Assembly (NCBI GenBank): GCA_017934745.1
Contig: JAGBIY010000021.1
Location: forward strand, 1-44,697
From: Treponema sp.
Lineage (GTDB): Bacteria > Spirochaetota > Spirochaetia > Treponematales > Treponemataceae
Length of the DNA: 44,697 bases
Direction: 5' to 3'
Position 1 is the first letter of the stretch; each line of letters opens with the position of its first letter. The translations under genes and the position numbers were made by a program. Positions 1-6,548 of this stretch are shown one piece after another. The notes below the pieces were generated by a model. That model was not told the origin of the DNA and did no database searches. It saw only the letters and a list, made by a program, of their open reading frames with translations.

Positions 1-19
1 AATGGGAGGACGCGCTGAT

Positions 20-106
20 ATGACAAAGTACGAAAAAGCAATGCTCGTCATTGCGATTATTGGCTTGATTATAGATGCGCTCAATCTCTTCAAGTTTTTC
101 TTGTAG
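20..106 (+). CDS. Small hydrophobic peptide (28 aa), holin-like/type I toxin-like, array copy 1
   Basis: A 28-codon ORF starting MTKYEKAMLVIAI, with one predicted membrane helix and a C-terminal LNLFKFFL. A strong ribosome-binding site (gggagga, positions 4-10) lies 9 nt before the ATG. The N-terminal M-S/T-x-Y-E-x-x-x-L pattern followed by a helix resembles the 'putative holin-like toxin' (Hol_Tox) peptides and the TxpA/BsrG type I toxins known from Firmicutes; this is recognition by pattern, not by search. Related copies lie at 461-538 and 8318-8398, and truncated ones at 915-959 and 1258-1311. Downstream is a two-way hairpin terminator (about 110-150) and a minus-strand promoter, the layout of a toxin with a convergent antisense RNA. 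The promoter would lie left of the window. Confidence 0.6.
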   Translation: MTKYEKAMLVIAIIGLIIDALNLFKFFL

Positions 107-108
107 GG

Positions 109-195
109 CAAAAATAAAGCCCGCCCAAAGTGTGACGACTCGGCGAGCTTTTTAGCATAAACTGAGGCGAGCCACGGTGCTGTGGATTTCCTCTT
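109..195 (-). ncRNA. Candidate antisense RNA facing peptide copy 1
   Basis: On the minus strand a -35 TTGACA (223-228) and -10 TAGATT (201-206) are separated by 16 nt. A transcript from about 195 would begin with a short stem (CCAC..GTGG) and run into the hairpin GGCGGGCT/AGCTCGCC followed by a T-rich tract near 111-116. It would overlap the 3' untranslated end of peptide mRNA 1, as RatA overlaps txpA. The promoter is repeated almost unchanged three more times in the array. Start and end are estimated. Confidence 0.45.
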
Positions 196-263
196 TCTCT
201 AATCTACCACAAATCTCCCTTTTGTCAAAGTTCTCAATGCTCAATCGTCGTTCCCACAAAAAA

Positions 264-295
264 TCCCCCGCAGCGCAGGAACACGTCGCGGGGGA
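264..295 (-). terminator. GC-rich hairpin repeat, copy 1
   Basis: A 32-nt inverted repeat (TCCCCCGC..GCGGGGGA) followed on the minus strand by a T tract. It recurs at 1141-1172 and 1483-1514 within longer repeats. It would stop minus-strand transcription ahead of the antisense promoter. Confidence 0.6.
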
Positions 296-300
296 AAATG

Positions 301-340
301 CTGTGACGGTTGTTGAGCGAAGTCGAAACACCGCACGGCG
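301..340. repeat. Intergenic repeat containing gttgagcgaagtcgaaac, copy 1
   Basis: A roughly 40-nt segment, gtgacggttg then ttgagcgaagtcgaaacacc, repeated about 1179-1219 and 1521-1561 just right of each GC-rich hairpin. Its ends (gctgtg/cacggc, or gccgtg/cacggc in the other copies) can pair. It resembles widely scattered short intergenic repeats seen in many genomes, but the family is not identified. Confidence 0.5.
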
Positions 341-358
341 TACCACTGGCTCCCAGCA

Positions 359-388
359 TTGAAAAACATTCCGCAATTCCGCTAGACT
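359..388 (+). promoter_or_regulatory. Candidate promoter of peptide copy 2
   Basis: A -35 TTGAAA (359-364) and -10 TAGACT (383-388) with an 18-nt spacer lie 73 nt before the ATG of the peptide at 461. This predicts a leader of about 65 nt, similar to the leader predicted for the 8.3 kb copy. Confidence 0.4.
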
Positions 389-460
389 GTCTTCATCGGC
401 GAAATCCCCGGCACAGGGTGGCTTGCCTCTCATTTTCATGAAATGGGAGGACTGCGTAGC

Positions 461-538
461 ATGAGCAAGTATGAAAAAGCGATGTTGATCGTTGCGATTT
501 TGACTTTGATTGTTACAGCACTGAACCTCTTCAAATAA
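461..538 (+). CDS. Small hydrophobic peptide (25 aa), holin-like/type I toxin-like, array copy 2
   Basis: A 25-codon ORF starting MSKYEKAMLIVAIL and ending LNLFK; one membrane helix. It is clearly homologous to the peptide at 20-106 (same KYEKAML start, same ALNLFK end), and the substitutions are mostly conservative, which supports translation. The ribosome-binding site is gggagg, 10 nt upstream. A mini-ORF (MKWEDCVA, starting at 438) overlaps the peptide start by an ATGA, suggesting translational coupling. A hairpin terminator (AGCCTAC/GTAGGCT, 560-597) follows, then a convergent minus-strand promoter. Proposed role: membrane-active toxin of a type I system; untested. Confidence 0.6.
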   Translation: MSKYEKAMLIVAILTLIVTALNLFK

Positions 539-552
539 TCATTTGAAAGGGT

Positions 553-640
553 AAAAAAAGAGCCTACCCAGTAGTGTAGCAAACTTCGAGTAGGCTTCTA
601 TAACCGAAAGAGGCGAGCCACAGTGCCGTGGAGTTCCTCT
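553..640 (-). ncRNA. Candidate antisense RNA facing peptide copy 2
   Basis: The minus-strand -35 TTGACA (669-674), 16-nt spacer and -10 TAGATT-type box (647-652; here TAGATT) are identical to those of copy 1. The transcript would pass through the perfect stem AGCCTAC/GTAGGCT and end in a run of seven T (about 553-559), a convincing terminator. It overlaps the 3' end of the peptide mRNA. Confidence 0.5.
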
Positions 641-679
641 TCCTTTAATCTACCACAAATCTCCCTTTTGTCAAAGTTC

Positions 680-914
680 TCAATGTTCGCTCGTCGTCCC
701 ACAAAACAAAAATCCCTCGCACCGCAAGTGGACTGCCTGCAACACGGGGGCTGTTGCCGTGCCGGTTCTCCGACATTAAAAAAACACCAATGTGGCAACT
801 GCTTTTTCCAGCTGCACAACCTCCCCACCAATGCGAAAGAATTGCTCCGCAATTCTTTGCGACGGATGCCGCCAGTTCGCAATGCTTAGAACCCATTCAG
901 TTCCCAGCAGCGTC
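680..914. other. Diverged intergenic segment, no gene
   Basis: This stretch separates peptide copy 2 from the truncated copy 3. It begins like the other array units (tcgtcgtcccacaaaa) but the GC-rich hairpin is replaced by unrelated sequence with several short inverted repeats, e.g. gaattgc/gcaattc near 839-857. Open frames here on both strands have no recognisable features. Confidence 0.5.
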
Positions 915-959
915 CCGATTTTGACTTTGATTGTTACAGCACTGAACCTCTTCAAATAA
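915..959 (+). pseudogene. 5'-truncated peptide gene, array copy 3
   Basis: Only the last 14 sense codons of a copy-2-type peptide remain (ILTLIVTALNLFK then taa), with the same 3' flank (tcatttgaaa). The start codon and ribosome-binding site are gone. The break is at the GCG-ATT codons, which here read CCG-ATT after gtc. The downstream terminator and antisense promoter are intact. Confidence 0.65.
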
Positions 960-972
960 TCATTTGAAAAGG

Positions 973-1060
973 CAAAAAAATGAGCCTACCCAAGTGTAGC
1001 AGCTTCCGAGTAGGCTTCTAGTCACAGAGGAGGCAAGCCACAGTGCCGTGGATTTCCTCT
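973..1060 (-). ncRNA. Candidate antisense RNA of truncated copy 3
   Basis: The minus-strand -35 TTGACA (1089-1094) and -10 TAGATT (1067-1072), 16 nt apart, are unchanged although the facing peptide gene is broken. The transcript would end in the AGCCTAC/GTAGGCT-type hairpin and the T run at about 974-980. Confidence 0.45.
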
Positions 1061-1140
1061 TTCTCTAATCTACCACAAATCTCTCTTTTGTCAAAGTTTC
1101 ATCAGAGATTACAAGTCTCGCTCGTCATCCCACAAAAAAA

Positions 1141-1172
1141 TCCCCCGCAGCGCAGGAACGCGTCGCGGGGGA
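1141..1172 (-). terminator. GC-rich hairpin repeat, copy 2
   Basis: Same 32-nt inverted repeat as at 264-295, here followed on the minus strand by seven T. It is flanked on its right by the gttgagcgaagtcgaaac repeat. Confidence 0.6.
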
Positions 1173-1257
1173 AAATGCCGTGACGGTTGTTGAGCGAAGT
1201 CGAAACACCGCACGGCGAGTTTGCCTACAAACTCGTAGACAATCGCTTGCGATTGTC

Positions 1258-1311
1258 CCGATTATTGGCTTGATTATAGATGCGCTCAATCTCTTCAAGT
1301 TTTTCTTGTAG
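1258..1311 (+). pseudogene. 5'-truncated peptide gene, array copy 4
   Basis: The last 16 sense codons of a copy-1-type peptide (IIGLIIDALNLFKFFL, then tag) follow gtcccg. The truncation falls at the same GCG-ATT codon pair as in copy 3. The downstream hairpin (AAGCCTA/TAGGCTT, 1323-1362) and antisense promoter are kept. Confidence 0.65.
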
Positions 1312-1314
1312 GGC

Positions 1315-1403
1315 AAAAAATAAAGCCTACCCGTTAGTTTTGCTCGCTTCGGATAGGCTTTTCAACCTAAAAGAGGCAAGCCACAGTGCCGTGGATTTCC
1401 TCT
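1315..1403 (-). ncRNA. Candidate antisense RNA of truncated copy 4
   Basis: The minus-strand -35 TTGACA (1432-1437) and -10 TAGATT (1410-1415) with a 16-nt spacer are again identical to the other units. The predicted RNA ends at the A-run 1315-1320 (T-run on the minus strand). Confidence 0.45.
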
Positions 1404-1482
1404 TTCTCTAATCTACCACAAATCTTCCTTTTGTCAAAGTTTTATCAGCGTTCCCAGAATTCATTCGTTCCCACAAAAAAAA

Positions 1483-1514
1483 TCCCCCGCAGCGCAGGAA
1501 CGCGTCGCGGGGGA
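1483..1514 (-). terminator. GC-rich hairpin repeat, copy 3; probable terminator of the pectinesterase gene
   Basis: Same 32-nt hairpin with eight T on the minus strand. It is the first strong terminator downstream of the minus-strand pectinesterase gene (stop at 1578), so that gene probably uses it. Confidence 0.65.
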
Positions 1515-1577
1515 AATGCCGTGACGGTTGTTGAGCGAAGTCGAAACACCGCACGGCGGGGAGAGGTTAGATTAGAA

Positions 1578-3908
1578 TTAGTTATCTGTGAAAGTCGCAG
1601 TGAATTCGCCAGTCTTCAGAACATCGATTGAAGTGAAGTAGACATCTGCAGAATCTCTTACAACATCAACACGAAGGTACTTGCCAGAGCTGGAGATTGA
1701 ACCGACCTCCTTTGCTACAGTTCCAAGACCAGAAATGTTAGCACCAAGGACAATTCCCGTTGTACCTCCGTCATAGCTGTATGTGAACACTGTGTTGTCA
1801 GAGTTTGCAGTGAATGTATTTGTAGAACTTTCTCCCACATGGTACGAACAGCCTGTTGAACCAGAAGCAAGGTTGATAGCGACAGTAGACGCACCTTCTA
1901 CAGGGATGTAGAGAATAACGTTTCTTGTCTGCATCTTGTTGTTGGTCTTGAGGCTCATCTTTCCATTTGTAGTAATCAGAGAGCTGTTTGAAGCATTTGA
2001 ATCGATTACCAGTCCATCGTAGATGCCGTATGTACCGCCTTGAATGTCAGTTGCCACACGCCATGCACCGGTGGCCCCCCAAGTAGCCGCGCCATTCTTC
2101 GTCGAAACAGTTGCCGTTCCAGCAGTTGCTGAACTGTATGCTGTTGATTTTGCAGTAAGAACTGCGTCGCTTACATCTCCACCAACCCAGACAGAAACTG
2201 TTGCAGTTCCATCAACTGCTTCTACAGTTGTGCTTGATGCAAGTTTTGAGTTAGCTGTGTCGTAGAGCAGGACATTTGAGTCTGCGCTTGTAAGAGTGAA
2301 GCTCTGGTTTGAAGCGTCAGCAGGCTCGAATGTGATAGTGGCAGTTGTAACGCCGTATTTTGCAACGCTTGTATCGGCAAGAGTCACATTCACTGCGGTT
2401 GCAGGAACATCAGCGGCGATGACTTTCACGCTCATTGTGTCGGTAGAGCCATTTGAAGCAGTCACCGTGATTGTGGCAGTACCGTCGGCACCGGCAACAG
2501 TTGTAACAAGACCATTTGAATCGACCGTTGCAATGCTCTTGTCAGAAGAAGCGTATGAGTATGTAAGACCATCGACATCGCTTGAAGGAGTAAGCTGGAC
2601 TGTCTTTCCGCCAATGATATTCTTTGCATAGACCGGGTCGACATAGATGTTTGTATTAGACGTATCTTCAGTTGCACCGAATTCTGTCTCGTATTCAGAA
2701 ATGTTCCAGATTGTAGAAGCTGTTTCATACTGGTCGTCAGATTCTGAATAGCCGCGGTTCAATATTGCATAGCGGCCGTTGTATTCGCGTTTTGCGACAC
2801 GCTCGCTCAATGCACCAGTCAATGCAAGGCGGCTTGAAGTGTCTACAACTGTGCCGTTCATTGTGTTGTTGTAATCTTTGTAACCGATGGCGAGGTCGCC
2901 AGCGACATCCGTAACATAGCTCAACGGTGCTGTCTGATAGAGAGTCGAGTTAAGAGTTCCGCTACCTGTGATGGTATTGTTGAGAATAGCAGCCTGTGTG
3001 TCTGAACCAGAGTTTCTTCCATACCAAGCAGTCACGCCTTCCGCAATCTCAATCTTGTTGTTGTAGATTACGATACCCTTGTTGGCTTCAGCGTCTGTCA
3101 TAGAGCGAGAAGCGAAAATGTAGGCTTTTGTAGTCTCGTCGCCACGGCAGTAGATTGAACATTCCTCAAAGAGGGCTACATCCATATATCCCCAGATAAA
3201 GTCAACATCGCCTGAGATGTAGTCCTTGTAGAACCACATTCGTCCGCCTTTCTGTCCAAGATAGAGTGTATCCTGATGGCTCAAGAAAGAAGAATTGTAG
3301 GCAATCAAGTTTCCTGTTGAAGAGAAGACCAGAGCTTCTGCCTGTGTGTTAGATGTATCACTTCCACGGCTGTAAGAGTTCTGGATTGTTACATTTTTAA
3401 GAACAAGATTACACTTTCCATCAAAGCGTGTGGCACCGCGGGTGTAACCACTTGTAATGCCATGGCTAGAAGCGAGAGTTGCCATAGCGTTTGAGTTACC
3501 AGAGTTTGAATAAGTAATCAAAACATCTTTACCGTACTCGGCAGTACCAGTTCCTTCGATTGAGATTGAAGCAGAACCTGTGTAGAAAAGCATTTCGTTG
3601 TAGGTTCCGCTTGCGACTTTGATTGTAAAACTGTCTGTTGATGACTTATAGGTATCATTCATCAAGACTTCCAAAGCTTCCTGAACAGAAGTTCCTTCGT
3701 AGAGTTTTGTTGCTGTATCAGCATCTGCAACCATTGTGACAACTCCAGCTTCGTCAGGAGCAACAATACCGCTTTCGCTACCTGCCCCACCACCACTGAC
3801 CTCATCATCATCGTCGCTTCCGCTTGAGCAGGACAGCGCGCCGAAGAGCAGCGATGCCGCGCAGAATCCAGCAAGAAGTTTCTTTACGAAATTCTTTTCT
3901 TTTTTCAT
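1578..3908 (-). CDS. Secreted pectinesterase lipoprotein (CE8) with Ig-like and C-terminal domains
   Basis: Pectin methylesterase: hydrolyses methyl esters of polygalacturonate, at the cell surface. The start MKKEKNFVKK is preferred (ribosome-binding site ggggg just upstream); a longer in-frame start at 3962 lacks one. A lipoprotein signal ends in LSCSSGSDDDD. Residues about 60-380 carry the CE8 beta-helix motifs: QAEAL, SHQDTLY, GDVDFIWG with the catalytic aspartates, and YIFASR. Then comes a Big2-type Ig-like domain (about 430-510), another Ser/Thr/Ala-rich domain, and a C-terminal domain (about 620-776) of unknown, possibly carbohydrate-binding, function. At 776 aa it is about twice the size of a single-domain CE8 enzyme. 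It is divergent from the AraC-type regulator at 4227, a plausible controller. Codon use is more AT-rich than in that regulator. Confidence 0.92.
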   Translation of the reverse strand: MKKEKNFVKKLLAGFCAASLLFGALSCSSGSDDDDEVSGGGAGSESGIVAPDEAGVVTMVADADTATKLYEGTSVQEALEVLMNDTYKSSTDSFTIKVASGTYNEMLFYTGSASISIEGTGTAEYGKDVLITYSNSGNSNAMATLASSHGITSGYTRGATRFDGKCNLVLKNVTIQNSYSRGSDTSNTQAEALVFSSTGNLIAYNSSFLSHQDTLYLGQKGGRMWFYKDYISGDVDFIWGYMDVALFEECSIYCRGDETTKAYIFASRSMTDAEANKGIVIYNNKIEIAEGVTAWYGRNSGSDTQAAILNNTITGSGTLNSTLYQTAPLSYVTDVAGDLAIGYKDYNNTMNGTVVDTSSRLALTGALSERVAKREYNGRYAILNRGYSESDDQYETASTIWNISEYETEFGATEDTSNTNIYVDPVYAKNIIGGKTVQLTPSSDVDGLTYSYASSDKSIATVDSNGLVTTVAGADGTATITVTASNGSTDTMSVKVIAADVPATAVNVTLADTSVAKYGVTTATITFEPADASNQSFTLTSADSNVLLYDTANSKLASSTTVEAVDGTATVSVWVGGDVSDAVLTAKSTAYSSATAGTATVSTKNGAATWGATGAWRVATDIQGGTYGIYDGLVIDSNASNSSLITTNGKMSLKTNNKMQTRNVILYIPVEGASTVAINLASGSTGCSYHVGESSTNTFTANSDNTVFTYSYDGGTTGIVLGANISGLGTVAKEVGSISSSGKYLRVDVVRDSADVYFTSIDVLKTGEFTATFTDN

Positions 3909-4226
3909 ATATACCCCCATTTTATATTGACCTTTGCTTGAAAGATTGTCGCAATCATTCAAGTTTCAGTTAAAAATGGACAATTGCGACATTTGTCTGA
4001 TACTAACTTTATTTTCTGGAAGTCAAATTTGAAATGAAAAATATGAATTTTTTAAATTCAAATTTTTGGAGATTTTGGACATTTTGGAGAAACAAACAGA
4101 TAAATTTTCGTTCTAGTGTATTTTAGGGGCGCAGAAAGTGGTAAAATATTGTATTCTTTAAAGAAAATGTAAAATATGGGCATCAAAAACAAGTGAAATT
4201 TTGCATATTTCGGAGGAGAGAAGAAA
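3909..4226. promoter_or_regulatory. Divergent regulatory region between pectinesterase and regulator
   Basis: AT-rich. Near the pectinesterase end it contains the inverted repeat GATTG-CGA-CAATC (about 3945-3957) and a second imperfect one, gacaattgcgacatttgtc (about 3979-3997), both with a tgcgac core. These could be operators. A possible minus-strand promoter is TTGACT (4021-4026) with TAGTAT (4000-4005), but the spacer is only 15 nt. Confidence 0.3.
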
Positions 4227-6443
4227 ATGAACCAGGAGATAACTAGAAGAAGGGAATTCCTCGCGGGATTGAAGAACAAGAGCGGCGGAGAAGGCAGGCT
4301 CACAATCGGATTCACGTGCATAGCGGACTTCAGGAGCTTCATCGGGCAGGAGTACATCGCGGGAATCTGCAAGGCGTGCGAGGACTACGACATCAACTTC
4401 ATCAACATGAGCCAGGCCATAAAGTATTCGCTTTTCGACGAGGCCGACTTCCTCTCGCACTACCTCAAGAAGTTCCGCTTCATGCACCGTCCGCTTCTGG
4501 ACGGGCTCATAACGTGGGCGTCGTCCCTCGCGACGTACATCGACGACGGGGAAATCGTCAGGCATTTCAGCTCGCTCTCGCCTCTTCCGATGGTGGACAT
4601 CGGCTACCTGGACATTCCCGGGGTTACCGCGCTCAGAATCGACAACTCGTGCTCGATGGACCTCATCGTGGAGCACCTCGTGGAGAAGCACTCGTTCACG
4701 AGAATAGCGTTTCTGGGAACGGAAGCGTCGACTCCGCACAAGGAACGGCTCGAAACTTTCAAGCAGGCGCTCGCGCGGTTCGGTCTGGAGGTTTGCGAGA
4801 GCCGCGTCTTCATGTCCAAGAATCTGGACGAAGCCGAGATAGTGAGGGCTTCCGACGAACTCTACTCCGCAATCATCAAGGACAAGGAAGAAGGGGAGAG
4901 GGTAGAGGCTGTGGTCACTTCGAGCGACATCATTGCGGCAACGCTCGTCTCCACGCTCAGGAAAAGGGGAGTGCGCGTTCCCGACGATGTCGCTGTCACG
5001 GGATTCAACAACCAGTACCAGGGAATCACAAGCTCGCCCCCGATAACGACAATCGACCTCGAATACTTCAAGCGCGGATACCTTGCGGTGGAGATTCTGA
5101 TAAACAAAATCATGGACGGGGACAAGGGCGAGAAACTCATAAAAGTGCCGACATCCCTCGTGGTAAGGGAAAGCTGCGGATGCTTCGAGCGGGAGATTCT
5201 CGAAGTCGACGAAGTTGGAAAGGCCGGAACGGAGCTTTCGGACGACGCGACGGAGGAGGATGCGAGGGATTTTCTCTCCGGCAGAATCAACATGATTTTC
5301 CCGAAGGAGAGCCACGAAAGCCGGGAGCGTCTCCTGAACGCTGTCTTCGAGGATTTGTACGCTTCGTACTCGCCCCCAAGGACGCTCTGCTGGTTCAGGG
5401 AATTCCTCGGCGCGGAGCGGCGGCGCAGGTTCAGGGCGGGAGAGTGCCAGCAGAAAATCACGAAGGTGCAGATGTGCCTCATGTCGCTCGCAGGGACGAA
5501 CGAGAAGCAGAGACGGAGAATGGAAAGCATAACGTCCAAGCTCCGCATCCTCTGCGCGGTCGTTTCGGACTACGAAAGCAAGGCGCAGAGGGAAAGCCCC
5601 TACACGTTCAACAACATAACGCAGGCGGCAATCCATTTCGCGTCGGTCTCCACTGGAGTGCAGCTGCGCACCGCGCTGTATACGCATCTCCAGGAGCTTG
5701 GAATTCCCGGAATCATACTCTCGCTGAGCGACAACATGACTACCGACCTAGAATCGAGCAACGTGGAGCTGATAATCCCGGAGCCGTCCATCATCAGCGT
5801 GGAGGGCGCGTACAATCTTCCGTTCCGCATAACGGAGGAGCGCAATTTTCCAAGGGCGTTCTTCCCGAAGAAGGGGCGGTACTCGGTCGTGCTGGAGATT
5901 CTCCACCACAACGAGCGGTATTTCGGATTCGCTTTCATGCAGATGAAAAGCAAGAACATGGCCCTCTACGATTCGATTCGCCTTCTCCTCTGCCATTCGC
6001 TCTACGAAATCTATTTAAAGGAAGGAAGAACGAAGGAGCACGTCATGCAGCTCGACACGAAGGGAATAGAGGGGATTCTCTCGACGATGGGAAGCGGGGG
6101 CTCTTTTTCACCGGAGAGCAGGCTGACGCTCAAGCAGATTTCCTCGTACCTCATAGAGCACATCGGAGAGAAGACGAACCTCGACAAGATGTCGCGCGAC
6201 CTCGGCATGAACAAGACGAAACTCATACGGCAGACCAAGGCGGCCACCGGCTACACGGTCCAAAGCCTGCACGAGATGCTCAAGATGGAGCAGGCCAAGG
6301 CCATGATTCTCGACGGAAAACTCTCGCTCGCCGAAATCGCCGAGCGTCTTGGATTCCAGAACGAAAACTATTTCTCCAAGGTCTTCAAGAAAAACACTGG
6401 CGAAAGCCCCCGCTCATGGGCGAAGAGCCAGGACAGGGCATGA
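4227..6443 (+). CDS. Chimeric transcriptional regulator: LacI-type sugar-binding domain fused to AraC helix-turn-helix
   Basis: 738 aa, no signal peptide. Residues about 15-320 match the periplasmic-binding-protein fold of LacI/GalR effector domains (start IGFTCIADF, end marked by VVRESCGC). Residues about 330-620 form a helical and GAF-like middle. The last about 105 residues are an AraC/XylS DNA-binding domain: SSYLIEHIGEKTNLDKMSRDL, then LAEIAERLGFQNENYFSKVF and FKKNTGESP. The ribosome-binding site is ggaggag. It lacks the N-terminal LacI helix-turn-helix, so sensing and DNA binding come from different families. It is divergent from pectinesterase; inference: it senses a pectin-derived sugar and controls that gene. 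The regulator at 11502 shares the RESCGC end and overall plan. Confidence 0.85.
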   Translation: MNQEITRRREFLAGLKNKSGGEGRLTIGFTCIADFRSFIGQEYIAGICKACEDYDINFINMSQAIKYSLFDEADFLSHYLKKFRFMHRPLLDGLITWASSLATYIDDGEIVRHFSSLSPLPMVDIGYLDIPGVTALRIDNSCSMDLIVEHLVEKHSFTRIAFLGTEASTPHKERLETFKQALARFGLEVCESRVFMSKNLDEAEIVRASDELYSAIIKDKEEGERVEAVVTSSDIIAATLVSTLRKRGVRVPDDVAVTGFNNQYQGITSSPPITTIDLEYFKRGYLAVEILINKIMDGDKGEKLIKVPTSLVVRESCGCFEREILEVDEVGKAGTELSDDATEEDARDFLSGRINMIFPKESHESRERLLNAVFEDLYASYSPPRTLCWFREFLGAERRRRFRAGECQQKITKVQMCLMSLAGTNEKQRRRMESITSKLRILCAVVSDYESKAQRESPYTFNNITQAAIHFASVSTGVQLRTALYTHLQELGIPGIILSLSDNMTTDLESSNVELIIPEPSIISVEGAYNLPFRITEERNFPRAFFPKKGRYSVVLEILHHNERYFGFAFMQMKSKNMALYDSIRLLLCHSLYEIYLKEGRTKEHVMQLDTKGIEGILSTMGSGGSFSPESRLTLKQISSYLIEHIGEKTNLDKMSRDLGMNKTKLIRQTKAATGYTVQSLHEMLKMEQAKAMILDGKLSLAEIAERLGFQNENYFSKVFKKNTGESPRSWAKSQDRA

Positions 6444-6548
6444 AGGCGTTTTTTTTGTTTTGTGGGCTTGCCTATTTGCCGAACTGTGCAATAATTGAAT
6501 TCTCATTGCTGGATTCGGCAATGCGCACATAAAAAATTGGAGGATTTT

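Noticed and set aside
264..1561. CRISPR array from the repeated GC-rich hairpins
   Set aside because: Only three copies, irregular spacing of several hundred nt, and the intervening sequence is itself repeated.
1..1577. Integron-like cassette array (repeated small units)
   Set aside because: I found no attC-like sites with the core GTTRRRY/RYYYAAC pairing and no integrase; the units look like tandem duplications.
4158..5687. Long minus-strand open frame over the regulator gene
   Set aside because: It is a shadow of the high-GC regulator gene: no ribosome-binding site, Arg/Glu-rich composition, no recognisable domain.
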